A stretch of DNA of 64,000 nt from Argyresthia goedartella (Eukaryota; Arthropoda; Insecta; Lepidoptera; Argyresthiidae): the NCBI GenBank assembly GCA_949825045.1, contig OX463827.1:8819391-8883390 (forward strand). Direction: 5' to 3'. A program made the position numbers and the translations under genes. The notes under the pieces were generated by a model. It was not told the origin of the DNA, did no database searches, and saw only the letters and a list, made by a program, of their open reading frames with translations. Of the stretch, positions 28,438-40,179 are shown piece by piece; the first letter of the stretch is position 1, and each line of letters begins with the position of its first letter.

Positions 28438-28821
28438 ACTAGCACAGTTCCAACCGTGCTGTTCTATTCTTGGAGACTATTGCATTGAGATAAGGTTGGT
28501 AAGTAAAACTCGAATTTATTGAACTATCGAAATAGGTACTAGGCATTCTGATAGTCACTTAATGAATTTAGTATTATAAAATCTGTGGGAATTTGTTTTC
28601 CCACAGATTTTATATATATAGGAATGAAGTGTTGAACAAAATGAAGGTTACACTCCAGATTGAAACACTCTCTGAAATTGAAAATCTCTCTGATGCTATC
28701 TACAGCTTTTATTTAATTTCACTTACACATTAGAAATTAGGTAAGTTGTGGTGACTAGAGAACATCGTCTCACAAAATATTTGAATTTGCTACTTAATAA
28801 TGTACTTTGTATTGGGAAATA
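28438..28821. other. Spacer with a perfect hairpin
   Basis: No gene is seen. 28576-28591 and 28598-28613 are exact 16-bp inverted repeats with loop TTTGTT. Confidence 0.6.
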
Positions 28822-29338
28822 TTAAAATGCAAATCAAAAATACTGATTTGCACAGCAAATATCAAGGCAAAATGCTGCGTTAGCTTAGGTGAAGGGTAAA
28901 GGGGGTGAGCGAAGCAGAGCCTCCTTTATCCTTCGTGTTAGGTTGAACATACAAGAACAACAAAAAATACTTAAAACATAAACTTGAGTACACATAATAG
29001 TAGTTGATGTGACTGCTACATAATGCCTAATTATGTACAGTTACATACACTAGTTTATCTACACACATATCATAAGCTCGCGGGCGGCGGCGGCATTCGA
29101 AATTTGAAGTCATGACATGACAAATTTTGGTACATTATGGTCAAAATTTATCAATATTCAAATAAGAAATGAGTTTTTACCAAGAAGCTTATCATTATGC
29201 TGGTCGTAATGTGCGGTTTTTGGACGCAGTAAAGAGGGTTTATGATACGTGTGTAGATAAAATATTTAAAACATAAAAAGTGTTTTTGCTGATCCTTTTT
29301 TGCTGTGCAAATCAGTATTTTTGATGTGCGATTAAATA
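28822..29338 (+). mobile_element. Type II core-hairpin MITE interrupted by a second element
   Basis: Left part 28822-28994 and right part 29261-29338 are contiguous in the intact relatives. The insertion is at 28998-29257. Confidence 0.85.
28998..29257 (+). mobile_element. TAGTAG element copy 1, nested, with TAA target duplication
   Basis: A 260-bp element flanked by TAA (28995-28997 and 29258-29260), inserted in a MITE whose intact relative at 63745-64000 has a single TAA at the matching position. Ends are TAGTAGTTGATGTGACTG and GATACGTGTGTAGA. Other copies at 30119, 36818, 51682 and 53519. Confidence 0.75.
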
Positions 29339-29780
29339 CTAGCCCTTTGTATTATCAGTAGACAGACATACCCATACGTATCTTATAGACATTTGTTTCC
29401 ATTACATCATCCCAAATAACTCGCGTAAATAAATCGAAATTGTCACACTTTCCGTTTCAATCGATGGCCGAAATATATCCGGAAGTTACTTTCCTTACGC
29501 TTTCGAAGGACGAGGGAAAACATAGCGCAGGCCCCTTATGCTCTACCGCCGCTACTGGCGACGCATGTAATGAGCGAAAGTATACACAATAGATACAATA
29601 TACATACTTACTCATTTGATTAATTTATTTATCGACATTTTTATTATTCACCGTGCTGCAACAATAACTTGCGAAAGATCTTACTTACGATATTATGTTA
29701 CTTTCTTGCATATTTATTATGGTTGTAATGCTTGTTTGTATCTCATCTTACTGTGTTTTTTTATGATTTAACAAGATGTT
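29339..29780. other. Spacer, no gene seen
   Basis: No open frame, terminal repeats or exon support. Confidence 0.5.
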
Positions 29781-30118
29781 CACATCATCATCATCTTCAA
29801 TTAGCCCACATTCACCTACTGCTGGGTATAGCCTCTTCTTTTCCACGCCATCCACTCCGGTCCTCAGCCTACCCGCTATGGCGATGATGTCATCCATCCA
29901 TCTGGCTGGTGGTCTGCCGCCTGGTCGTCGTGCGGTTCTGGGTAGCCACTCTCTAACCGCTTTGGTCCACCTTCCGTCATCTGTCCTTGCCGTCAAGTGT
30001 CCTGCCCACCCCCTCTTCGGTCTCGTGATTCGCTTGCCGACATCGACGATCTTAGTACGACGTCTTATTTCTGTATGGCGAATACCATCCCGAAGTCTAA
30101 TGCCTAGATGCTCACAAT
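29781..30118 (-). pseudogene. 3' end of an RTE-type LINE
   Basis: The minus frame contains the C-terminal region after the RT of insect RTE elements: GIRLRDGIRHTEIRRRTK, GWAGHLTARTDDGRW and WLPRTARRPGGRPPARWMDD. It ends in the terminus CCCAGCAGTAGG followed by a GATGAT-rich tail (29785-29800 in reverse). It is cut at 30118 by a TAGTAG element. Confidence 0.75.
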
Positions 30119-30500
30119 ATAGTAGTTTATGTGACTGATAAATAATGGACAAACTCGAGAGTGTGTTTTTGAAACGAGCCGAAGGCGAGATTCATAACAA
30201 TATCACTCGCGAGTTTTAATGCCTAATTATGTATAGTAAAATAAACTAGTTTATCTACACATATATATCAGAAGCTCTCTTTGATGTGTTCAGGAACCGC
30301 ATGTTCGACCAGCGTTGTGGCATTGATCATTGCTCTGTACTTGTTTAGCTAGTTCAGTAGCACCAAATTCACAGACAAACTAGGGGCGGCACGCAGGCGG
30401 CCGTCGGCGTTCGAAATTTGAATGACATAATATGTTGAATTATGGTCATAATGTATCAGTATTCAGATAAGAACACTACATATGTATTTTTATGTGTAGA
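30119..30500 (+). mobile_element. TAGTAG element copy 2, with internal hairpin
   Basis: Starts ATAGTAGTTTATGTGACTG and ends TGTGTAGATA. It contains the longer form with ACTCGAGAGTG and ACTCGCGAGT flanking GAGCCGAAGGCGAG. Confidence 0.65.
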
Positions 30501-30539
30501 TAAAAATACATATGTAGCCCATTAATGTCCCCATCCCTA

Positions 30540-33357
30540 CCGGCGCGGCGGGATATTATACGGTCAATATTCGGCGCATCATTATATACTTATAGCCTGT
30601 ATTGAACTTGAACAACTTATTGTAATGAGCGTATACAGACCACCAGATTCATCCTTTGATTTATTCGAAAAGAAAATGGATGAAGTGTTGATTAAAATCA
30701 GCGATAAAAACAATTTTTTTATAATTTGTGGTGATTTAAATGTTAATCTGTTAGAGGATAATAATATTTGTACTAGATTAAAATCTTTATTTTTATGTCA
30801 CAACATGAACTATCTGTTTTTGGAGCCTACTAGAATTACTGCAACATCTGCTACCTGCATTGAAAATATATTTACTAACATTACGCCCATTTTCAAATCG
30901 GTCATCAATAAATTAACCTCTGATCACTCTGGTCAGATAGGTATATTCAATATTAAAATAAAAAAGGACCAAAAAGAGGATATTACATGTGTGCCCGTTA
31001 GTGACACTCGGCTTGAACACTACAGGAATAATATTTTAGATAAACTATGGGAAATGCCATACAGTGACGATCCAAATTTGTTGTACAACTCAGTATTTAA
31101 CCTTGTCAAAAATGAATATGATACGGTATTTAAATCAAAAACTATAAAAGTTAATAACAAAGCTTTGTTTAGTGATTGGGCGACAGTTGGAATTCATAGG
31201 AGCAGACGAAGATTATATGAACTCTATGAAGAGAAATCATATAACAAAAATACGGCCTTTCTAGATTATGTTCGTAGTTATTCAAAAATGTTTAAACGCG
31301 TTTGTGCCGTAGGTAAATCTAATTTCATTAAAAACAAAATTGAATCTAGTAGCAATGTAATGAAAACGACTTGGGAAATTATAAACAGAGAGACTGGAAA
31401 GGCCAAAGCAACACATAATAACTTCAAGCTTAAGATAGATAATCAATTGCTAAGTACAGACCTAGAAGTAGCAAAAGCTTTCGAACATTTCTTTACGGAC
31501 ATTCCAGTTTCAACAACCAAGTCTTTAAATTCATCTCCCGCTGCTGCTGAATCTATACTTAAACAAAACTTTGAGGAATGTAAAACAGATTTTAAATTTA
31601 GGCACGTAAATAATGAAGACATTGTAAAAGCGTTTAAATCCCTGGAAATGAAAAAGACAGCTGACGCCCATGGTCTATCAGTAAAAATTATTAGTTCCAT
31701 TGTAGATTGTATTGCACCTCACCTTTGTTGTATATTTAATCAATGTATAGATAATGGTGTGTTTCCTGACTTGATGAAACTAAGTAAAGTTATACCTTTA
31801 TTCAAAGCTGGTAGTACATCAGACCCCACCAATTTTAGACCCATATCGATACTACCAACGCTTAGCAAAATATTTGAAAAACTCATACTTAATCAATTGC
31901 AAAGTCATTTTTATCTCAATAATTTAATTCATATTGCTCAGTTTGGTTTCACAAAGGGTCGTTCAACAGCCGATGCTGGTGTTGAACTAATCGACAATAT
32001 TTTTGATGCCTGGGAAGACGCAATGGATGCAATAGGTGTCTTCTGCGATCTATCCAAGGCTTTTGATTGCGTCCATCATGACACTCTTGTCAGGAAGTTA
32101 CGCCATTATGGTGTAAAAGATCAGGCCCTTGGCCTTCTGGAGTCATATCTAACAGATAGGGTTCAGATGGTCGATGTTAATGGGAAAAGATCACCTGGGT
32201 CTTCAATAAGTATGGGCGTACCGCAAGGTTCATTTCTTGGTCCTTTCTTGTTTTTAGTATATATTAATGATTTACCTTACCTTGTTAAAGCAAAACATGG
32301 GTTAGTATTGTTTGCCGATGATACTTCTTTGATATTTAAAGTTAAAAGACAGCAATCAAATTATGATGAGTTAAACAATGCTATCTCTAGTATAGTGAAC
32401 TGGTTTACTGTTAACAATTTATTACTTAATGAAAAGAAAACTAAATGTATTAAATTCGTGTTACCCAATGTGAACCCGGTAACTACAGACATATTTATAA
32501 AAGGACAGAGATTGGACCTTGTGCAGTCGACTGTCTTTTTGGGCATTACTTTAGACGCCAAACTACAATGGGATCCTCATATAAATAAATTGTCGAACAG
32601 ACTGAGTTCAGCAGCGTTCGCAGTTAAAAAAATTAGAGCTCTTACCGACGTAGACACCGCTAGACTAGTCTACTTTAGTTACTTTCATAGTCTAATGACC
32701 TATGGTATTTTATTGTGGGGTCACGCTGCGAATGCTAATAGTATATTTATTCTGCAGAAACGGGCTGTTCGTGCAATTTATAGATTAGGGCCTAGAGTGT
32801 CACTGAGGGAAAAGTTTAAAGAAATCAATATTCTGACATTTGTGTCTCAATATATCTATGACAATCTTGTGTATGTAAAAAGAAATATAATGATATACAC
32901 AATTTTAATACTAGAAATAAGGACAAGTTGGTTGCTTATGTAAGCCGACTACATAAAATTAGTAATTCTTTTAAAGGCAATTGTATACGCTATTACAATA
33001 AGGCCCCTACTGATATTAAAAACTTACCTTTAGACAAGTTTAAAATAATAATAAAACAGAAATTGTATAAAAAAGGTTACTATAGGATATCTGATTACTT
33101 AGAGGACAGATGTCCATGGGAATAGATTGTTTGAGTAACAGGCTGTTTCGATATATAATTAGCATTCATTTTGTAATTTGACAATATTTTATTTAAAAAA
33201 GGAAACGCAAAAGATGCGACGACTGTGGAGTTTCTTCGGTGAGCTCTTCTCCACAGATTCCGCCATTGTGTTAGTGAACTCACCCAAAAAAATGTAATGA
33301 CGGATCTAAGTGATGTAACAACATCCTATGGAAATAAATGATTTTAGATTTTGATTT
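30540..33357 (+). mobile_element. 5'-truncated Jockey/CR1-like LINE
   Basis: Part of an endonuclease, a full RT and a C-terminal region, then a 3' UTR of about 230 bp ending with GATTTT repeats at 33338-33357. Confidence 0.8.
30565..33124 (+). pseudogene. LINE endonuclease-RT polyprotein, truncated and frameshifted
   Basis: Coding similarity starts before the ATG at 30625 (ACIELEQLIVMSVYRPP), so that ATG is internal. Endonuclease pieces: VYRPP, CGDLNVN and SDHSGQ. RT motifs: NFRPISILPTLSKIFEKL, FCDLSKAFDCVHHD, GVPQGSFLGP and LFADDTSL. The frame ends at 32943 after a small indel near 32885-32892. The continuing frame (NFNTRNKDKLVAYVSRLH to SDYLEDRCPWE) runs to the stop at 33122-33124. The C-terminus resembles that of the fragment at 38830. 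Confidence 0.82.
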
Positions 33358-34480
33358 TTTTTTATTTATAATTATACGGCGATAGTTAATTATTCCGCAT
33401 AGAAACTAACTACGCAATTAAATTATCTATTCAGTGCATTCACTTATTATTATGGTACTATAATTATTAATTAGTTTACAGCAATGTTTCATATGGAAGA
33501 AAAGAACAATCAAATTGAATAAGCCAATGCAGAAGTAAAATTTATATTACAGATTTCCTCCTACTACATCTTAACCGCTCACTTCCTCGAATCTTCAATA
33601 TAACATAGCAAGTATGGAATTAATAAAATTACTTTACATGTGTGTTGCGCACGCATCGCAAATGACCCGGTCAGTGGAGTCGAGAGGAGCTAGTTGATCA
33701 AACCAGTCCCAATGGCAGTAGAGTAAGGCGAATGATGTATTCATTAAAAATTATAAAAAATTAAGTCGTTTGAAGTCACTTTTTTATATCCATATTAAAA
33801 TGTAAGTGTGATGTTATGACATAAGAGATGCGGCTACAGACACACTTGAACTGGATATATGCGTATATAACCTTTACAAGTATTGCACAGTAGCGTACCT
33901 GTCCACTCGCGCATGAACACCTAGTATGGACTTGGAATAATATTTATATTTATTTACTCAGTAAATGAAAAAAATAAAATAATCGGTAATGTCGCTGGCC
34001 GCCTTGATAATTTGGCTTTTTATAGCCATTTTTTTAAATGTCTATTGAGAGGGTTAAAGTCGTGAATAGGCAAATCAACTAATAGGAGTCTAAGCATTAC
34101 TTTTGTCGCAATTACGCGTGCTTCTTCATTTAAGTACCTTTAGTTTAACACTTTGGTACCTGCAAACGTTTAAGTTAGCCTAACGTTATAGGTCTTCAAT
34201 TTGAATACCATAAGGTTCAAAATTGCGATGCCACACAACCAGTTGCAGGTGTTGAATGGTTAAGGAAGTTACATTCACAGGTGTCTCAATTAATTGTTTG
34301 CTACTAAGTGACTTTTAAAACAGCCAACTAAAGTGAAATGAAGTAAGTTATCTTATATTTAATTTTGGATTGAGGTCGGATGACTACACGAAAATAAGAA
34401 ATATCACTGTTGCGTAACAACCACACTTTTTATTTTACCTACTTTACAATGGTGACCATAATTCACCGAGTTAAAAACAT
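33358..34480. other. Spacer, no gene seen
   Basis: AT-rich; no open frame above 60 codons with recognisable content. Confidence 0.5.
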
Positions 34481-34797
34481 AAAAAAACCGACTTCAAGTT
34501 CAAGCCCTATTTCTTCCTCCCTTGTAGGGATGGGAATGAAGTCTATATGTGCATGAAAAGTCCTCTCAAATTCTTTGGTGCACGAAACCACAAATCTGTG
34601 TGTATGTTTTTGTATTTGTTGATTCTTTCAAAGAGCGCTTAATCAATTTTGATGAACTTCATATGCCTCCACCTCTGAAGTATAACCTACCAACCAAAAT
34701 AAAAATTAACAAAATCGGTTCATGATTCGCGTAAAAAACATACAAAAAAAAAACAGACGAATTGAGATCCTCCTACTTTTTGAAGTTGGTTGAAAAT
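34481..34797. mobile_element. Dispersed MITE-like repeat (AACCGACTTCAA ends)
   Basis: Left end AAAAAACCGACTTCAAG; the right end is its imperfect complement (TTTTTGAAGTTGGTTGAAAA). Confidence 0.6.
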
Positions 34798-35065
34798 TAA
34801 TAAGCTTCGGGCGTTCATTTGCTAGTAGAATAGAACTTAGGAGGGATTTATACTCCCGTGATGCAAAATCTCTACATCTCACTACTATATTGCTAATAAA
34901 GTATTATTCTAGAAAATGTAAATCACAATGAAAGTTCTTCAGCATTATACATGTATAGGTAGCTATGACACAGGACATCTCGCTCGATAGAAGAAGAAAG
35001 AAGATTATAACATCTTCTTAGAACGAAGTCCAAGGTCCAAAATATTCAATTAAATACTTCGGGCC
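34798..35065. other. Spacer, no gene seen
   Basis: No supported feature. Confidence 0.5.
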
Positions 35066-35171
35066 TTACCACAAAAAAATAAACTGCTGTTCAACACTTT
35101 TTTAAAAACAAAAACGTATGGGATTTGGCGTTTGTTTTGAGGTTAATTTTTGGCGCTTTTTTTTGTGTTAA
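35066..35171 (+). mobile_element. Short MITE (TTACCAC family) copy 2
   Basis: Starts TTACCACAAAAAAA and ends TTTTTTTTGTGTTAA. Shares the interior TTCAACACTTTTTTAAAAA with the copy at 46472. Confidence 0.7.
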
Positions 35172-35251
35172 CACGGTTATATTATAACATTTGTAACACG
35201 CACATATGTGGGTATACTATATGTTTACAAGTATATAACTAAATGCACGTT

Positions 35252-35405
35252 CATTGCGTCTGGCTCCTAGAACACCCTGTGTCGTAGAATCCAGGTATAT
35301 TTAAAACTCGCGATCCCGATGGGGATATTTTCTCTCTTTTCGGCCTGGATTCGTACCCGGGACCTTGACCTGTTACAGAACCTTGACCACTCGGCCACTC
35401 AGGTT
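35252..35405 (-). mobile_element. tRNA-derived SINE sharing the SINE-B tail
   Basis: The minus-strand head TGGCCGAGTGGTCAAGG (A box) and GGTCCCGGGTACGAATCC (B box) differ from the SINE-B head, but the end (CGACACAGGGTGTTCTAG) is the SINE-B tail. Confidence 0.65.
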
Positions 35406-35905
35406 TTTCAGGACAGAAGTAGTTGATAGGCATCACACCTTTTCTCATACGGAATGGCAGAAGCACAATTGGGTTCAGTTATTCAATACCCCTTTTTGCG
35501 TAAAAGGGGCTAGCCAATCGCCGCAGCTATGGAGTAGTAAGGAGTTGATATCATAACATTATCGTGCAATTATGGTATAGTACTTATTGGCATACCGTTA
35601 GCTAACTTGTTTTGTATTAAGGAACTGTAGACGACTTATACTTAGAAGTCATTGCACTACCGCAGCAAATTTGTCTAATTATTAGCTTCAGCAAAACGGA
35701 AGCAAAGCTGGATAATTTAGCATATCGGATCAATGCGATGATTTCTTAGTATGTACTTCTCTGATGTTATAGTCACTATCTGAAATTTGTGCCATACTTA
35801 TTTTGACCGCTATATGGCCAAATGCACATACTGGTGCTTAAATAAAGTACCGCTTACATTATATACTGGCGCTATCATTTCCCGGACACAGCAGGTCTTT
35901 GAATT
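35406..35905. other. Spacer, no gene seen
   Basis: No supported feature. Confidence 0.5.
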
Positions 35906-36165
35906 AATAATAATAATAATACCTTGGACACTATTTACACACATTGATCTAGCCCCAAACTAGGATTCCCTGTATCTTGGGTACTACACAACGATACACA
36001 TACTTATATATAGGTAGATAAATAATATACTTAGATAGATAAACAACGATGACTAGGGTACAAACATCCGTTCTTATCAAACAAATATTTGCCCCCATCG
36101 GGACTCGAACCCGGAACCTTGGCTTCGTAGGCAGGGACATTGCCGACTCGGCCATTCGGGTCGTC
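35906..36165 (-). mobile_element. SINE-A copy 4
   Basis: Minus strand, with (TAA)n tail at 35906-35920 and head ending at 36165. Confidence 0.9.
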
Positions 36166-36527
36166 AATTGACATGACTGATGTCCATCATACTTGTTGTA
36201 GGTGGTGCATCCGGGAAATAGGGCCTACAAATCTACGAAGATTACGATAAAAATCCAAGACCAAGGAAGTTATAAGAAACTATACCAATTAGTGCACAAG
36301 TAATTCAATTTACTACCAATATGCACTTCCGCGAAAAGTCAGTGCATTGATAGCCAATCAGTATTGCGTATTTGCTGTATATTTTCACTGTGGGACCCCC
36401 ACCATCTCTGACTGAGCATCGCTGTTGAACAGACCCGCAGTTGAGAGGATTCCGCGGCGTACACACCACTTTCCCGCATTCACTGCTACGTTTTTACAAT
36501 TTATCAACTAGTGATTTAATAGTACAT
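36166..36527. other. Spacer upstream of a possible promoter
   Basis: No gene is seen. Somewhat more GC-rich from 36395. Confidence 0.4.
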
Positions 36528-36632
36528 TCAGTTGGTACTCTGTGTTGTGACTTGAGTGATGGTAGCGTGCGGGTACTGTATGCTGTGATCTCGTTTTGTT
36601 GGTAATGAGGACTGCTGGGGCTGTCATGGCGG
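36528..36632 (+). promoter_or_regulatory. Possible core promoter and first coding exon
   Basis: An arthropod-type initiator TCAGTT (36528-36533) is followed by an ATG at 36605, nine codons (MRTAGAVMA) and a strong donor GGTGAGT at 36632-36638. The region is richer in GC than its surroundings. No matching downstream exon is seen in the window, so this is tentative. Confidence 0.25.
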
Positions 36633-36817
36633 GTGAGTTTACACGGTTTTCTTTAGTTCGGGAAATTCATTTTCTGCCTTTTCGTGACGACTTGCAGAAT
36701 TGGAACTTACGGACTTGTTTGATAAGAATTTAATGAAAATATACTTAATGAGTAGAGACTTACGTAATAATTCTGTAATATCTACAGGTACCTTTAGAGG
36801 TAAACCAATAATATAAT

Positions 36818-36998
36818 AGTAGTTTATGTGACTATAATGAAAGGCATTAAAATACGGGTGAGTTTCATAATAACATAACAGGAGTGTTTTAATGCCTAAT
36901 TATGTATAGTTCCATAGCCTGCTTTATCTACACCCATATTGTAAGTGCTCTAAGATGTATTCAGGAATCGCATGTTACGACCGGCGTTGCGGCATTGA
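36818..36998 (+). mobile_element. TAGTAG element copy 3, 3'-truncated
   Basis: Starts TAATAGTAGTTTATGTGACT and fades near 36998 after GCGTTGCGGCATTGACG. Confidence 0.6.
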
Positions 36999-37383
36999 CG
37001 TCGATCGACGTAGAACGTCATCTCGACTGATATTAGAATTAAGATTAAATCAAATTACTGTGTTTTTTAGAGATGTTCGAAATTTTAATGTAATAAGAAC
37101 ATCGAATTCGATGTTATTATGAAGCAATAATGAAATTTTCACAGATAAGAAATAGGTTCTAACAAAACATATAAACTCGACATCGTATCGACGTGTAAAA
37201 ATTAATGAATATTAATAAATATAATGTATTCGAATTATTCATCTTTATTTGTCCCTACAAAAGTATACGGTACGTATGTATGTGTGAATGAATATAAATT
37301 TTTCTGCGAATAGCAACAGTAATTAAGTGAAATTGCCACCGACGGCTTACACACATATTTTCTCCATACACGAACATTCTTAC
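36999..37383. other. Spacer, no gene seen
   Basis: No supported feature, except that the left edge of a possible minus-strand exon lies at 37384. Confidence 0.4.
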
Positions 37384-37473
37384 TTGACTTGTAGCTGTCT
37401 TGAAGGCAGTTGAAGGGAGAGTAAGCATAACCTTAATGGGAGATGGATTCAATCTTGTGGAACTCATGTGATC
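37384..37473 (-). CDS. Candidate orphan internal exon
   Basis: On the minus strand a pyrimidine-rich acceptor (CCACTTTCTGTCTAG) precedes 30 open codons (DHMSSTRLNPSPIKVMLTLP, then ten more) and a GTAAGA donor. Phase 0 at both ends. I do not recognise the peptide and see no partner exon in the window. Confidence 0.3.
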
Positions 37474-38421
37474 CTAGACAGAAAGTGGCATGAATATTTG
37501 CTACAAAATTACAGAAAATAATGGCAATTAATAGCTTTGTACAGTACGCTTACATTATATAACTTTACCGCACATCAAAATGTCCTGGAAACTTGAAATT
37601 TGGCACAGAGGTGTATCACGACAATTATATCAAGGTAAAAATCTGAAAACAAATAATTGATTTACGATTAAAAATAATAATCGAATAACCCAGAACTGTA
37701 AAGTTAAAATAAATCACACTGTACTAGATTAAAAAATAAATAACCTAGTACAAAGCTATTTATTACCTTGTTTTTTTCCCCTTACGGGATGGCAGAAGCA
37801 CAATCGTGTCCAAGTTTAGCCGGTACTTCGATAGGTACTTCTAAAGATGAATCGTTTTGACAAATTATATTTGACATATAAAGTGACGATCGCGCCCTAA
37901 ATCTGACCATAGTGACCACAGAGCGCTGAAGGCAGCTGGGACAGTATTTGTTCAAACACACCACTGGCTATTTTTCTTTGACCCATAGTCATCGTCAGTT
38001 ATTCATAGGCCTATGTCATCTTGATGAGATTAAAGCAATGTCTGAGTGAAAGGGCGACTTAAGTTATTACGACCCGCACTGCGCCAGCGTGGTAGAGTAG
38101 GGCTGGAGCTTATTCCATCGAATAAAGGCCTGTGCCTCTCGGTGGGGACATACATTTCACATTATTATGATCAACTTCCAAAGCAGGATGCGATCGATTC
38201 TTACGCGCTGTTGCAAATCGTATCTACCGTTAGTAGCTGAGGCATTGTTCCGGTGAGCTGAACCGATACCAGATGTGCTTTGTGCTGAACGAGATTGCCG
38301 ATACACTTGTGTTATATGCATGGAGTATGGCTGGTGTGGTGACCATATGATCAGTGATTGACTAATTGACTCTATGGCCGTAGTCCCGGTCTCTAGCCCA
38401 GGCCGGGCGTGATTTAATTTA
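37474..38421. other. Spacer with a repeat remnant
   Basis: 38060-38170 resembles 51190-51310 (GCCAGCGTGGTAGAGTA, then GCCTGTG and CTCGGTGGG), a dispersed SINE/LINE 3' segment. The rest shows no supported feature. Confidence 0.45.
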
Positions 38422-38512
38422 ATCCAGGGTCTTACATTTTTCGTATGTGAGACTTCGTTTCCGGTTCCCACGATATCCTAATGTGTGGCCAGAATATGTG
38501 CATATGCCTTTA
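38422..38512 (+). mobile_element. SINE-B fragment
   Basis: Body part only: GGGTCTTACATTTTTC, then TTCCGGTTCCCACGATATCC and GTGGCCAGAA. Confidence 0.55.
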
Positions 38513-38829
38513 CGTTTTGATTTAATGCGTATGAGGGAATGTCACTAATGATTCTTTACCTCCGAGGTGCCAAATAACAACAACAGCTATTCCACAAGAA
38601 GCACCTTAAAGTAAAACTGAAACACAGGGACTAACAGGTATCGCAGATAAATATAGTTCCGTGCTGCCATTCAACCGAGTTACCCACTCTCCACGACGAC
38701 ACATGAGCATCCAGACCCACATAGAAACCTGTAGAGTGAGTACACATAAGTCAAGTCAAGCAAGAGCAAGCGCGCAACTTGTCACACATACCTACAACAC
38801 ATATGTCGTTAATGTTGCTTAGGTATAGA
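38513..38829. other. Spacer, no gene seen
   Basis: No supported feature. Confidence 0.5.
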
Positions 38830-39250
38830 AACCAATAAAACAAACCTACAGCTAAACTTTTGGGATTTATTTTAGACTCTACTACAACAAGATACCTCTG
38901 GAGATCTTGACATTGCCATTTGAGCAATTTAAAATCCATGTTAAAGCGACTTTGTCGAAAAAGGGATATTACAATGTTCAAGATTACTTAAATGATGGGT
39001 CTGTATGGGGTTAATCTGGCTCAACACAGACCTTGCTGTTAATAATTTTGTAATTATTTATTCCTGCTTATTAATTATGATAATGACTAAATATTATTTT
39101 TTGTATTAGTTAAGCATAAGCAGTTTTTAAAAAGAGATCTAAAAATCTTCTCACACAGTGGTCCAATGTAGAGAAGTGGCAAAAATGACGATTGCTAAGT
39201 ATATGTAAATATCTACAGTAATAAAGACATTTGGTATTTGCTATTTGGTA
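38830..39250 (+). pseudogene. LINE fragment with internal deletion
   Basis: An RT-thumb piece (KLLGFILD, 38853-38876) is joined directly to a LINE C-terminus in another frame (YYNKIPLEILTLPFEQFK to YLNDGSVWG, stop 39013-39015). The 3' UTR ends with AATAAAGACATTTGG repeats. Confidence 0.65.
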
Positions 39251-39274
39251 TTTGGTATACTCTAAATATTCTTA

Positions 39275-39610
39275 ATTATTTTGCCAGATAGTAAGAAAGA
39301 ACGCTTGATCAAAGAAATTATTCTGTTTGTGAATGTAAGTCGCTGCAAAATTAAAGACTTCGCGAAATTAGTTGGTTTGCTAATTTTTTGCGTGTCCAGC
39401 CAGAGTTGGAGCGTTATAAATATCTTAATTGAAAAGGGCATGATGATTACAATCGTTACATGCATGTCCCTTATCACCTGCATGACGACTTGAGATGGTG
39501 GCTACAGGCCCTAGTGAAGCCTGAGAACCGTATCAAAGATGATACCTACTCGGTAGAGATATTCTCTGACGCCTCAAGCCATCCTCTAGGTATATGGAGT
39601 ATCAGATGTA
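39275..39610 (+). pseudogene. DIRS-like retroelement RT/RNase H fragment
   Basis: Conceptual pieces in two frames: KKERLIKEIILFV then CKIKDFAKLVGLLIFC, followed by DDLRWWLQALV and IFSDASSHPLG. The order of KxLG-like, LxWW and SDAS motifs is typical of the RT-to-RNase H region in DIRS-type elements. A frameshift lies near 39430. No tyrosine recombinase is found nearby. Confidence 0.5.
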
Positions 39611-40179
39611 AGGTGTTTAGCCAATAAGGTTAGGAAGTCGTTAGAATTTCGGTCTTTAGAGTAGGCTTCGATTATTACTCTCCCGATCTGCAAAAACGTT
39701 TAACAGCTATTAAAAAAAAAGGTAAGTCAAAGTTAACAAACAATCCAAAATAAGCTGTAACTTATTGCATAAAAATAATTTTCTGATTGTTGACGCGGTT
39801 TACTATGCCTACTGCCAGATAGAAACGGATATTACTTATTCGTAGGAAGGAATTAATTTTTGTATTTGCATTTTAAGCGATGCACTTGATAGTCTTTGAC
39901 TTAAAAGTCTAAGGAAATCACGTCAACAATCAGAAAACGAAGATAATGTACATTATATCTGTAAATGTACAACTGATCAAGTAACAATATTACACTTGGA
40001 CCAATACATGCGACCGAGGTGTTCAACTTGTAAGTAATTTCACATTATGTAAGTGGGCATCTCTGAATATTAAGTAAGCCTATGCAAATCAAGAGTTCAG
40101 CCATCTTACTTACTTATCATTAAATACTTATTGGTTCAAGAGATACCTAAGTAAGTAGTTGATGTCTTTCACTTATAAA
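39611..40179. other. Spacer, no gene seen
   Basis: No supported feature. Confidence 0.5.

Noticed and set aside
29776..30138. 120-codon plus-strand frame
   Set aside because: It is the opposite strand of the RTE LINE C-terminus, which has clear family motifs.
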